Made by a program: the position numbers and the translations under genes. A stretch of 64,000 bases of DNA from an uncultured SAR86 cluster bacterium. GTDB lineage: Bacteria > Pseudomonadota > Gammaproteobacteria > Magnimaribacterales > Magnimaribacteraceae. The notes beneath the pieces are model-generated. The model did not search any database. It was not told where the DNA came from and was given only the letters and a program-made list of their open reading frames with translations. The stretch is taken from the NCBI GenBank assembly GCA_902628375.1, contig CACOMS010000001.1, positions 45,638 through 109,637 of the forward strand, in the 5' to 3' direction. Of this stretch, positions 49,917-59,676 are shown in pieces (the first letter of the stretch is position 1; every line of letters begins with the position of its first letter).

Positions 49917-51257
49917 TTATATGGCTGTTTTAAGTAAAGTACCTATGACTCTTTCTAGTTGTGTCAAAGTTCCACATTCGAAGACTTTTGTGCAATAAGC
50001 AGAATAAGTGTTCATGACAGAATCACCTGTGTTCCATCTGTATGTACCTTCTGGATTTAACCAATATACTTGTTTAGCTCTGTCTTTCACTAGTTTTAAT
50101 AACTCAGCTTTATCTGGACCAAAATTATTCCTTGCGTCTCCTAAAATAACCACAGTAGTTTTCTTATCTATCTCATCGATACATATACTAACTAGATCAG
50201 ACAAAGCACTACTATAATCTGTTGATCCACCACCGTATTTGGATAAAGCTCCTTCAATTGCGTTTTCAAGGGTATTGGTTTTAAAATCTTCCGTTATTTC
50301 ACCTAAATTAGAAGAAAAAACAAAAGCTCTAATTTTAGAAACTACTTCAGTTAGACTGAATAAGAACATCAGCATAAATCTGGCATATGCTCCAACTGAA
50401 CCACTAACATCACATACAACTATTATTTTAGGTTTATCTATCTTCTTATAAGACCATCTAAGATTAAACAAGACTCCTTGATTAACCCAATTATCTTGAA
50501 TAGTCTTTCTTATATCTAATTTACCTCTTCTAAAATTTTTCTTTCTTCTGGAGTGCATATTGGCTAGTTTTTTTGCCATCTTTCTTACTAGAGAGTGAAC
50601 TTCGTTTAAATAGGATCTATCTATTTGACCCATATTCATAGACTTAAATACTTGTTCTCTTAACTGCTCTCCGCTTACATCTCCGTGAAGTAAGAATTGT
50701 TGCTGGACATAATTTGATACTTTTTCTCTAAGATTAGCCAATTGAGAACGCAACATCTTTTCTTCTTCTGAGGGTTCTTCTGTTTTATCTAAATTTAGCC
50801 TAGATAAGTATTCTTCTATTTCTGAAACTCCCATTGCTTCTAAAATTTTTCTTGAAAATACTGATCTCTGAGTAAAGTATTTAATTTCCCTTATCTCAAC
50901 CTCTTCTCCTGCCTTAGAAATTTGAAGGTCTAAATCATTAGAACTGCCTTCCAAAAAATTAGAAATTAATTCATTTTTATCAAAATTCGTATCAATTTGT
51001 TCTTGCTTTTCTTTTTCTTCATAAGTATCAATTTGTGATGAGACTTTTTCTTGAAAAAAGTCCTCAAAGCAAGATTCAAATTTTTCTTTTTCTTCAGGGG
51101 TTTTAGGTAGTGTTAATGATAAAGTGTTTTTTAATAATTCCCTGTCTTCATAGCCTATGTTTTGGATAACTTCCATTGCATCTAAAGTTTCTGCTGGAGA
51201 AACCTGGACGTTGGCGTTTCTTAATGTTTTTACAAAGTCTGCGAGAACTCTTTCCAT
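49917..51257 (-). CDS. VWA domain-containing CoxE-like protein
   Basis: IIVVCDVSGSVGAYARFMLMFLFSL (MIDAS DxSxS), KYGGGSTDYSSAL, VVILGDARNNFG. Confidence 0.88.
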   Translation of the reverse strand: MERVLADFVKTLRNANVQVSPAETLDAMEVIQNIGYEDRELLKNTLSLTLPKTPEEKEKFESCFEDFFQEKVSSQIDTYEEKEKQEQIDTNFDKNELISNFLEGSSNDLDLQISKAGEEVEIREIKYFTQRSVFSRKILEAMGVSEIEEYLSRLNLDKTEEPSEEEKMLRSQLANLREKVSNYVQQQFLLHGDVSGEQLREQVFKSMNMGQIDRSYLNEVHSLVRKMAKKLANMHSRRKKNFRRGKLDIRKTIQDNWVNQGVLFNLRWSYKKIDKPKIIVVCDVSGSVGAYARFMLMFLFSLTEVVSKIRAFVFSSNLGEITEDFKTNTLENAIEGALSKYGGGSTDYSSALSDLVSICIDEIDKKTTVVILGDARNNFGPDKAELLKLVKDRAKQVYWLNPEGTYRWNTGDSVMNTYSAYCTKVFECGTLTQLERVIGTLLKTAI

Positions 51258-52187
51258 TTAATGAATAGATGTTTTTATAAGACTAGGAATTTCCTTTTGT
51301 ACCACCTCTACATCTTGTTGGTGTTTTAGAAGTACGTTTAATGTTTCTTTTGCTAAATCTTCATTTAATTCTTTAGCATTTAGCAATATTAGAGTTCTGG
51401 CCCAATCAATAGTCTCGCTTATAGCAGGTAATTTTTTTAAATCCAAGTCTCTAAGCCCTTGAACGAAACTGACAAGTTGTATTTTTAGATTCTCGTTAAT
51501 TTCAGGCACTCTAGCTTGAATTATCTCTCTTTCTAGTGAAGCATCAGGAAAAGGTATATATAAGTGTAAACATCTTCTCTTAAGTGCATCACCTATTTCT
51601 CTGCTGTTATTACTAGTCAAAATCACTAATGGCTTTACTTGTGCTTTCCTTATTCCTAATTCAGGTATAGAGACCTGAAATTCAGATAAGATTTCTAATA
51701 ATAGTGCTTCAAATTCTTCGTCAGATTTATCTACTTCATCAATCAGTAAGACATTTCCTTTATCAGAGGTTAATGCCTGAAGTAAAGGTCTAGATTCTAA
51801 AAAGTCTTCAGAAAAAAATATATCTTCAAAAGACATTAATCTAGAAAGTGATTCTTTAAGTCCTTTAGCTCCATCTAGCACTTCCTGCATCTGTTCTTTT
51901 AGTATTTGTGTATAGAGTAATTGTTTTCCATATCTCCATTCATAAAGTGCTTTAGTTTCATCTAATCCCTCATAACATTGAAGCCTTAAAAGTTCCTTTT
52001 TGTAATGAAGTGCTGCTGTATTAGCTAACTCTGTTTTTCCTACTCCAGGAGGTCCTTCTATTAAAATAGGTTTATCTAGCTCATTAGCTAAATAAACAGC
52101 AGTAGCAATCTGGTTACTGCAAACATAATTGTGTTTAGCAAATCCTTTTGATATTGCTTTTATAGAATCTTGTGGTCCTTTTGGCAT
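51258..52187 (-). CDS. MoxR family AAA+ ATPase
   Basis: KPILIEGPPGVGKTELANTAALHY Walker A, GNVLLIDEVDKSDEEFEALLLEILSEFQ Walker B, LTSNNSREIGDALKRRCLHLYIPFPD. Confidence 0.92.
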   Translation of the reverse strand: MPKGPQDSIKAISKGFAKHNYVCSNQIATAVYLANELDKPILIEGPPGVGKTELANTAALHYKKELLRLQCYEGLDETKALYEWRYGKQLLYTQILKEQMQEVLDGAKGLKESLSRLMSFEDIFFSEDFLESRPLLQALTSDKGNVLLIDEVDKSDEEFEALLLEILSEFQVSIPELGIRKAQVKPLVILTSNNSREIGDALKRRCLHLYIPFPDASLEREIIQARVPEINENLKIQLVSFVQGLRDLDLKKLPAISETIDWARTLILLNAKELNEDLAKETLNVLLKHQQDVEVVQKEIPSLIKTSIH

Positions 52188-53047
52188 TATTTCTCCTGAT
52201 CTAATATATCTTTTAATTTTTCTATAAAAATAATAGGTTCATCAATAAATAAATGATGCATACCTCCCGGTATTGAAACAATTCTTTCTTCAGGAATGTT
52301 TCCTACATAACTAGTAAAGTCTAGTATCTCTTGATTAAAAATCTGGCTCATTAAACCATATACTAGATAAATTGGATAACTAGAATTCATTAGAGGGTCT
52401 GTTAGATCTTTATGTGTATATGTTCTCATTATTTTTCCATCAGATTTTAGAATATATCCTCCATCAGTTTCTTTGTAAGAGTGTTTAGCTATGTGATCAA
52501 CCAGTATCTGGTTCTTACAAGGCTGAGGCGGTATCAATCTAAAGCTTTGAATAGCCTCTTCCATCGAATCATAAACTACATCGTGTCTGACCATCGATCC
52601 TCTTCTACTAGATCCTATCTTATTGGGAGGCATTACCACTATTGAATCTATAAGGATAAGTGAATTAACTCTATTCTTATGTTGATCTGAGAAATTAAGA
52701 GATATAGGACCTCCCATGCTATGAGCAACTAGATTGATTGTCTCTAAACCTAACTCATCACATAAAGATAATATTTCCTTTGAATATAGGTCTTGCGAAT
52801 AAGAATCTCTATGATCACTATCACCCATACCAGATAAATCTATAGCAACTACATAATAATTATCACAAAAGTGAGGTGCTATAAAATCCCACCAATTACT
52901 ATTTGCACTATATCCATGAACAAGAAAGATAATAGGGTTTGACGGATTTCCCCAAGTTTTGTAATTAATTAGTGTTTCATCTACTGAAATAGATGAAGAA
53001 CTGCTCTCTGTAGCTAGACATTTATCTAGCCAGTTCTGATCAATCAT
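52187..53047 (-). CDS. Alpha/beta hydrolase
   Basis: IIFLVHGYSANSNWWDFIAPHFC, DLSGMGDSDHRDSY, NLVAHSMGGPISLNFS, PGGMHHLFIDEP. Confidence 0.88.
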   Translation of the reverse strand: MIDQNWLDKCLATESSSSSISVDETLINYKTWGNPSNPIIFLVHGYSANSNWWDFIAPHFCDNYYVVAIDLSGMGDSDHRDSYSQDLYSKEILSLCDELGLETINLVAHSMGGPISLNFSDQHKNRVNSLILIDSIVVMPPNKIGSSRRGSMVRHDVVYDSMEEAIQSFRLIPPQPCKNQILVDHIAKHSYKETDGGYILKSDGKIMRTYTHKDLTDPLMNSSYPIYLVYGLMSQIFNQEILDFTSYVGNIPEERIVSIPGGMHHLFIDEPIIFIEKLKDILDQEK

Positions 53048-54364
53048 TTAAGAGTTTGCCTGAATCCCTTCTCTTATGGTTTCTATTATCCTGTCAATTT
53101 CTTCTTCCTGAACAATCAGAGCAGGTGAAAGGACAATAAATTCACCTGAAAATCTAACTAAAACATCGTTTTCATAACAATGCTTAAAGACACTTGAAGA
53201 CATTTCTGTTGCTGTTTTTCCATTAGATCCAAAATGAACTGCTCCCATTAGTCCTATATTTCTAATATCTATAATTTGATTTTCACCTTTTAGGCTATGT
53301 ATTTTTTCTTGAAATATAGGTTCTATCTCGAGAGTTCTCTCGAACAAACCTTCATTTTCATAAACTTCTATAGCAGCTAACCCTGCTGCTGCAGCCACAG
53401 GATGACCAGAATATGTATATCCATGAAATAGTTCTATAACTCCATCAGGGCCCTGAACGATTTGATCGTGTATTTCATCTTTAAAGACAGCTGCACTCAT
53501 TGGTATAGATGCAGCAGTTAAACCTTTAGCCATAGTTATGATATCTGGAGTCACATTAAAACGTTCTGAAGCAAAGGCTTTTCCAACTCTTCCGAACCCT
53601 GTTATAACTTCATCAAATATAAGAAGAATTCCATGATCATCACAAATTTTTCTTATTTTTTCTAAATATCCTTTAGGGGGAACGATTACACCACCAGACC
53701 CAATAACAGGTTCAAGGATAACTGCTGCTACGTTATTTGGGTCTTGTAAGGTTAATATATTATTTAATTCATCAGCTAAATGAGCGCCCCATTCTGGTTG
53801 TCCCTTAGAAAATGCCATCTCTTCTAGATTCCATGTATGTGGTAAATGATCGATTCCAGGTAAAAGTGGACCAAAAGCCTTTCTATTTAATGGCAACCCT
53901 CCTACCGAGACACCTCCAAAATTAACACCATGATAGCCCTTCTCTCTACTAATAAATTTTGTTCTTTGCCCTTCTCCTCTACTTGTATGGTAAGCAAGAG
54001 CAATTTTCATAGCTGTGTCTACAGCTTCCGACCCTGAATTACCAAAGAATACTTTGTCTAAACCTTTAGGAGTGATGGAGGCGATCTTCTCTGCTAGTTG
54101 AAAAGCTTTAGGATGAGCCATATTGAAAGCGGTTGCATAATCCATACTTGCTATCTGATTTTGAACTGCTTCGACTATATGGGGATGACAATGTCCTGGA
54201 TTGCAACACCATAACCCAGAAATACCATCTAAAATTTCTCTACCATCTTCAGATTCGTAATACATACCCTTAGCACCTACCAATAATCTCGGGTCTTCCT
54301 TGAAAGTTCTGTTAGCTGTAAATGGTATCCAGAAATTGTCTAAGTTTAAATTTTGTTTACTCAT
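53048..54364 (-). CDS. Class III (omega) aminotransferase
   Basis: WIPFTANRTFKEDPRLL, GISGLWCCNPGHCHPHIVEAVQ, LLIFDEVITGFGRVGKAFASERF, DIITMAKGLTAASIPMSAAVF (PLP Lys). Confidence 0.92.
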   Translation of the reverse strand: MSKQNLNLDNFWIPFTANRTFKEDPRLLVGAKGMYYESEDGREILDGISGLWCCNPGHCHPHIVEAVQNQIASMDYATAFNMAHPKAFQLAEKIASITPKGLDKVFFGNSGSEAVDTAMKIALAYHTSRGEGQRTKFISREKGYHGVNFGGVSVGGLPLNRKAFGPLLPGIDHLPHTWNLEEMAFSKGQPEWGAHLADELNNILTLQDPNNVAAVILEPVIGSGGVIVPPKGYLEKIRKICDDHGILLIFDEVITGFGRVGKAFASERFNVTPDIITMAKGLTAASIPMSAAVFKDEIHDQIVQGPDGVIELFHGYTYSGHPVAAAAGLAAIEVYENEGLFERTLEIEPIFQEKIHSLKGENQIIDIRNIGLMGAVHFGSNGKTATEMSSSVFKHCYENDVLVRFSGEFIVLSPALIVQEEEIDRIIETIREGIQANS

Positions 54365-54396
54365 GTTCTTATTATAATTTATTAAAGTTAATTTAT

Positions 54397-55527
54397 TTAT
54401 TCAGTTTGATCTAAAGTTTTTCTTATGAAGGTAATGCATATCAACGTAATTAATATAAAGGCAAATAATAATGGTAATAAATCAATAAAGGTACCTCTGT
54501 CTAATATATATCCAAAAAGTGAAGGTGCAACTGACATACCTATTAATATTGCTGCATTTAACCAGGAAGCTAGGCGTCCTGTTGGACTGATAATTGCTGA
54601 AGCAGCTAAGACATAGATAACCGTCATTGTAAAAAAGAAGTACCAAATAATATTTCCTGCAAAGAAACTTAAATAGGACGGGTATTTAAGTATCCATATA
54701 AAACACATTAATATTGAAGTTACACCAATATAAATTGGTAAAGATCTTCCATATCTATTTCCTATATACAAAACTATAGGTGGAGCTAATAAACCTGTGA
54801 GGGTTGATATAGATAATACTAAAGCCACTGAACTAATAGATATACCAATAAATTCTACCCCTAATCTTTCATCAAAAGCCCACATCCCTCCAGAAGCTAA
54901 CTCAAAAGATAAAATCCCTATTATTAGTAACGATACTGTTTTTACATTTAAGTCTTCACTCCCGGGCTTAATTACTTCATTAACTGGCTTTTCTTTAATA
55001 AATAAGATTAAGGGTATAAGCAATAAGTAAAAAATAAATAAACTTATAAAAAAATACTGATATCCAAAATTGTTGAGAATTGATCCTGAGACATAAATAA
55101 TAATTGCGCCAACAATGGTAGAGGACATTGAAAAAAAGGCATAAGATTTTTCTGGGTTGTTATTGCTTGCTATAAGCGCATGACCCTTAGCTATAAGCAA
55201 TCCACAACCTATTCCTGAGAAAGCTCTAATTAAGGCAAGTTGAGTTGTATTAATAGCAAAAGAAGTCAGCAAATAAGCAATTAATACAATACTCACGCCC
55301 AAGATTATTAAGTGTGATAATTTGTAGTTAATTTTAAAGGTACTAAAAAATATAGAACTAATAGCCATTAATCCTAGCTCCAAAGACATTAAATTACCGA
55401 CGCTTTGCTTACTTAAATTGAAGTAATCTTCAAATGATCCGACTATAAAAGGAGATATTACTGAAGGTGAATTTCCTATTAATAAGATGCATATAGCTCC
55501 AAAAAGAGCCAAATAGGTTTTAATCAT
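54397..55527 (-). CDS. MFS-like transporter
   Basis: 376 aa, about 12 hydrophobic helices, ALIRAFSGIGCGLLIAKGHALIAS MFS-like loop region. Confidence 0.75.
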   Translation of the reverse strand: MIKTYLALFGAICILLIGNSPSVISPFIVGSFEDYFNLSKQSVGNLMSLELGLMAISSIFFSTFKINYKLSHLIILGVSIVLIAYLLTSFAINTTQLALIRAFSGIGCGLLIAKGHALIASNNNPEKSYAFFSMSSTIVGAIIIYVSGSILNNFGYQYFFISLFIFYLLLIPLILFIKEKPVNEVIKPGSEDLNVKTVSLLIIGILSFELASGGMWAFDERLGVEFIGISISSVALVLSISTLTGLLAPPIVLYIGNRYGRSLPIYIGVTSILMCFIWILKYPSYLSFFAGNIIWYFFFTMTVIYVLAASAIISPTGRLASWLNAAILIGMSVAPSLFGYILDRGTFIDLLPLLFAFILITLICITFIRKTLDQTE

Positions 55528-57290
55528 TTATTAGATTCAATGTAGGTATCTATAAGTATCTCTAATTCATTAAGAGGTATAGCACCTTCACTTAGTAATG
55601 TCGTATGAAATGTTCTTATATCGAAATTTTTACCTAATTCTTCTTGAGCTTTGTTTCTTAACTCAAAAATCTTAAGTTGTCCTACCTTATAAGCTAAAGC
55701 TTGTCCTGGCCAATTAATATACCTATCAATCTCATTAACTATATCTAATTCACTTTTACCTGCATTATCCAAGAAAAACTTTATTGCTTTTTCTCTTTCC
55801 CAGTCAAAATAATGCATTCCAGTATCAACCACAAGTCTAACTGCCCTCCACATATCATAAGTAAGTTGACCAAATTTTGAGTAAGGATCTTTGTAGAATC
55901 CCATTTCATAACCTAAGCTTTCACTATATAAGCCCCAACCTTCAACAAATGCTGTATAGGGACTCATTCTACGAAACATAGGCAATGATTCTTTTTCCAT
56001 AGCTAAGGCAATCTGTAGGTGATGTCCAGGAACGGCTTCATGCAAGGATAAGACTTCAATTTCAAATTTAGGTCTGGTTTCAGGTTTATATAAATTAACA
56101 TAGTAGAATCCAGCTCTTAAACCATCCGGTGAAGGACCCATGTAATAAGCTGTAGTTGTATCAGGAGCTGATTCCATCGGTATTTGTCTAACTCCATAAG
56201 GTGTTCTAGGTAAAAGAGCAAACAAAGAAACAAGTTCAGCATCAGCTCTTTTTGATGTGGCTAGATAAGCCTCTAATAGGTCTTCTCCATTATCGAAATA
56301 AAATTGAGGATCCTCTCTAAGAAATTTTAAGAAATCTTGAAACGACCCATCAAAATTTAATTCTCTAATTATTTCTTCCATTTCTTGTCTAATTCGAGCT
56401 ACTTCTTTAAGACCCAATTCATGTATTTCTTTTGGAGATAAACTAGTAGTAGTAAATTGATTCGCTAAAATTTCATAGTTTTTCTTTCCATTAGGAAGAT
56501 TTGATATTCCTATAGTTTCTCTACAATTAGGTAAGTATTCTTCGACAAAGAATTTATGTAGTTTTTTGTAAGAAGGAATTATCTCATTAGCAATTACTTC
56601 TGTTGCCTTTAACCTTAACTCCTCCTTATCTTCTTTAGATAGAAAATCTGGAAGTTCATTAAATAATTTATAAAAAGGATGTTTAGATATGTCTTCATTA
56701 GTTTGTAAAGAAATTTGCCTTTCTACTCTTTCCATTAGCACTCTTGGTTTTGTATATCCTTCTGAGATTCCAATTTTTGCAAGATTAATTATCTGATCAA
56801 TATATATATCAAGGTTTGATAATCTATCTATCCAGTCTTCAAAATCTCTTTTAGTAACAAATCTAAGTCTCTCTGATTGTTCATGCATTAACTGAACGCC
56901 GCCTCTATGACTGAAAGGCATTAAATGTTGATTAAAAGGTATTAAATCTATGGAGTTTTGCTGTAGCTGGGTAAATAGTCTGTAATTGAGTTGATTTTCT
57001 GTATTTAAAGAATCTATATCAATCTTCGAAAGAGTTTTAAGTATTGAGTAATGATGATCTTGTCTTCTTTTAACAGCCTCCTCACTCATATCTGTCCATT
57101 TATTTTCAAATCCTTTGATGCCTAATGAGGTTGCATATACTGGGTTTTGCTTTACTTCATAATTCCATTCGTCGTCTAAGAGTTTTAAGAAACTAACATT
57201 AGAGTTAGCCTTTAGATTAGAAACAAGAGATAAATTGATTATTAAAAAAGTAACAAATGTTATTTTATTTATATTAATTTGTTTTAACAT
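55524..57290 (-). CDS. DUF885 family protein (putative secreted M32/M2-like peptidase)
   Basis: N-terminal signal-like helix; VLSLHEAVPGHHLQIALAMEKESLP (HExxxGHH); YTAFVEGWGLYSESLGYEMGFYKDPYSKFGQL. Confidence 0.9.
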   Translation of the reverse strand: MLKQININKITFVTFLIINLSLVSNLKANSNVSFLKLLDDEWNYEVKQNPVYATSLGIKGFENKWTDMSEEAVKRRQDHHYSILKTLSKIDIDSLNTENQLNYRLFTQLQQNSIDLIPFNQHLMPFSHRGGVQLMHEQSERLRFVTKRDFEDWIDRLSNLDIYIDQIINLAKIGISEGYTKPRVLMERVERQISLQTNEDISKHPFYKLFNELPDFLSKEDKEELRLKATEVIANEIIPSYKKLHKFFVEEYLPNCRETIGISNLPNGKKNYEILANQFTTTSLSPKEIHELGLKEVARIRQEMEEIIRELNFDGSFQDFLKFLREDPQFYFDNGEDLLEAYLATSKRADAELVSLFALLPRTPYGVRQIPMESAPDTTTAYYMGPSPDGLRAGFYYVNLYKPETRPKFEIEVLSLHEAVPGHHLQIALAMEKESLPMFRRMSPYTAFVEGWGLYSESLGYEMGFYKDPYSKFGQLTYDMWRAVRLVVDTGMHYFDWEREKAIKFFLDNAGKSELDIVNEIDRYINWPGQALAYKVGQLKIFELRNKAQEELGKNFDIRTFHTTLLSEGAIPLNELEILIDTYIESNK

Positions 57291-57312
57291 AATAATATTC
57301 TAAAACATAATT

Positions 57313-57900
57313 ATGGATTCGAATAAATTATTACCTATAGAGCCCAAGCAATCTAGGAGTAAAAAGAAATTTGAAAATATCTTGAATTCCGCAGAAGAAA
57401 TTCTTATTCAAGATAAAAATGTTCTAACCTTTATTAGTTTATCAATATATTCCAAGTACAAACGAGCATCTATTTATAAATACTTCCCTTCAACTGAATC
57501 TTTATATATAGGAATTTTAACTAGACACTTAGATAAATTTTCTAAGCTTTTAAATAATAACTTTAAGGATAAAACGGATCTAAATTTAGAATGGTATTTA
57601 AAGATATATATTGATCTGTTGGCCATTTATCTTGATAAAAATAAGCACCTAGTTGAAGTTTTTAATTTATGTGACGGTATGAACTTGAAACAAATTACTT
57701 TAAACAAAAACTCTTTTATAGAAACATTAATTTCTTCTTTGAAAAATCTTGAGATAAAACATTCAGAAGAGAAAGTTAGATTAGCAACTTTGCTAGCCAT
57801 GACTATACTGATCGAGAACTTAGATGTTAATTTATCTATTCGTCCAAGAACAATTGCTGAAGCTAAAAAAGCCTGTTTGGCCTATTTAAATACTCCTTAA
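57313..57900 (+). CDS. TetR/AcrR-like transcriptional regulator
   Basis: PKQSRSKKKFENILNSAEEILIQD...SLSIYSKYKRASIYKYFPSTESLYIGIL TetR-type HTH; divergent from the DUF885 gene. Confidence 0.8.
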   Translation: MDSNKLLPIEPKQSRSKKKFENILNSAEEILIQDKNVLTFISLSIYSKYKRASIYKYFPSTESLYIGILTRHLDKFSKLLNNNFKDKTDLNLEWYLKIYIDLLAIYLDKNKHLVEVFNLCDGMNLKQITLNKNSFIETLISSLKNLEIKHSEEKVRLATLLAMTILIENLDVNLSIRPRTIAEAKKACLAYLNTP

Positions 57901-58478
57901 GTTTGTTTTACGCATCTTTCCGAATCATTTTCTGGATTATTAACATAAGTAGATACTTCATAGGTCTCTATTAAGTTTGATATTCTAGATACTGAAAATT
58001 CAAAGTTCTTACTATTAAGCCATTCATCTTTACTGTTTTCATCAATGATTACAGGCATTCTGTGATGAATTTCTTTAAGGCTAGGGCTGGCCTCCATAGT
58101 GAGTATTGCAACTCCTAATTCTCCTCTATAACCGCCATATATACCTGCAAAATAAAATAATTCATTCCGATACTCATGAAAATAAGGAATTTTTCCTGAA
58201 TCTGTTTTTTTCCATTCATACCAACCATCTGCTGGCACTAAGCATTTGCTAGCATCTTTAAAAGACTTCTTCTTCCAGATTGTTTCACTTCTAGCATTTA
58301 TTAAATTAAAGGGTTCCTTGGCCCAATAAGGCGTAAAACCCCATTTAGCTTGTAATAAACTATCCGCTATTAAATTAATTTTTTGATTAGGAGCTATATT
58401 AAATCTAGGCTCTATCTCATTTACTTTAATAGTTTTTTTAAGAGCTAGCGGATTTCTTAGTGCAAATCTTCCACACAT
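57897..58478 (-). CDS. SRAP (SOS response-associated peptidase, YedK/HMCES-like)
   Basis: MCGRFAL catalytic Cys2; RFNIAPNQKI; LINARSETIWKKKSFKDA; CLVPADGWYEWKK; TMEASPSLKEIHHRMPVII. Confidence 0.94.
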   Translation of the reverse strand: MCGRFALRNPLALKKTIKVNEIEPRFNIAPNQKINLIADSLLQAKWGFTPYWAKEPFNLINARSETIWKKKSFKDASKCLVPADGWYEWKKTDSGKIPYFHEYRNELFYFAGIYGGYRGELGVAILTMEASPSLKEIHHRMPVIIDENSKDEWLNSKNFEFSVSRISNLIETYEVSTYVNNPENDSERCVKQT

Positions 58479-59209
58479 TATAAATTTTCTATTAGGTCTA
58501 AAATTGAACCGGATGATTTAATTGACGGTGTTTGATTAAATCTTAATTTAGTTAATTCTTTTATCTTACTCGTGATGTTCTCTGACCTTGCTTCTAACTG
58601 ATAGTTTAATTCTGGAGTAATAATAATTTCTCCATTTAATGCTCCTTCTTCTTGAGACATAAATACAATTTCTAAGTTTTGATCTTTACATTGAATTTTT
58701 GAAATAACAGATAAATTTCTTCTAAAAATACCCAATAAATCAACTACTTCTGCTAAAGCACTTCCTTCAGCAGAAATGCATTCTTGAGAAGAGAATCGCA
58801 GATAATTTATTTCTCCTTTTAACATTGAAATAGCTTGGGGTATAGATTTCCCTTTGTTATAAGCTTTTATAACATCAATTTCAAATGTAGCATCTTTTAC
58901 AGAAGTTTCTCCGAAAAGCGATCTACCTAGATTGCCTTTAAAATTTATCTCTTCACTAGAAATTAAAACTTGAAATTCTAATCTTCCTAGTAATAAATCA
59001 CTGAAATTTAATGATAACGTTGCATCCCCTATTGAATTACTTCCTATATAAATATTATTTAAGTTACCTGACCACCACTTACCACTAGAACTTTCAACAG
59101 CTACGTCTTCTATGCTATTTAAGTAAGAAGAAACAGCTCTCATAGGAACCATGAGAGTTAATCCCAATAAGAAGATTAAAAGAACTAAAACGGAATACCT
59201 AATTTTCAT
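58478..59209 (-). CDS. gspN: Type II secretion system protein N
   Basis: Position after gspM; N-terminal TM; VESSSGKWWSGNLNNIYIGSNSIGDATLSLNFSDLLLGRL pattern. Confidence 0.78.
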   Translation of the reverse strand: MKIRYSVLVLLIFLLGLTLMVPMRAVSSYLNSIEDVAVESSSGKWWSGNLNNIYIGSNSIGDATLSLNFSDLLLGRLEFQVLISSEEINFKGNLGRSLFGETSVKDATFEIDVIKAYNKGKSIPQAISMLKGEINYLRFSSQECISAEGSALAEVVDLLGIFRRNLSVISKIQCKDQNLEIVFMSQEEGALNGEIIITPELNYQLEARSENITSKIKELTKLRFNQTPSIKSSGSILDLIENL

Positions 59210-59676
59210 TTAGTAAGAGATAGAACCATTTGAGCTCTTATCTTATTAGAAGGGTTGCTAGTGCTTCTTTTAATAGAAGCTTTGGTTACAGAAATAGATC
59301 TTTGTTCATCCAAGTCTTTCATCCAACCAAAAAGAGAGACGAACTCACCATTGTTTATAGTTACAATATATGAATTATCATCTACTGGTTGTATTCTGTC
59401 TATTGATAAGCCTTTATTTCTCGCCAAAGAACTTATAGTTGAAGCTAAATTTTGAGAGTCTATCTGCTCGTAAGATTTATTTTGATCTTCCCTTAGTAAC
59501 AATATTTGCATATTTTGAAAATAAGCCTTACTAGATTGAAAATCAATAAATGCATCATTTTTTAAACTATTAAGTTTTGAATTAATCAGAATTAAGCTAG
59601 ATATCAAGATTAGACCTAGTAGAGAAAAAATAATTATCTCCTCTTGTCTGTTTAACTTTGTTAATAAACTCTTCAT
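59206..59676 (-). CDS. gspM: Type II secretion system protein M
   Basis: Short protein with N-terminal TM and periplasmic ferredoxin-like segment; between gspL-like and gspN-like genes. Confidence 0.78.
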   Translation of the reverse strand: MKSLLTKLNRQEEIIIFSLLGLILISSLILINSKLNSLKNDAFIDFQSSKAYFQNMQILLLREDQNKSYEQIDSQNLASTISSLARNKGLSIDRIQPVDDNSYIVTINNGEFVSLFGWMKDLDEQRSISVTKASIKRSTSNPSNKIRAQMVLSLTK

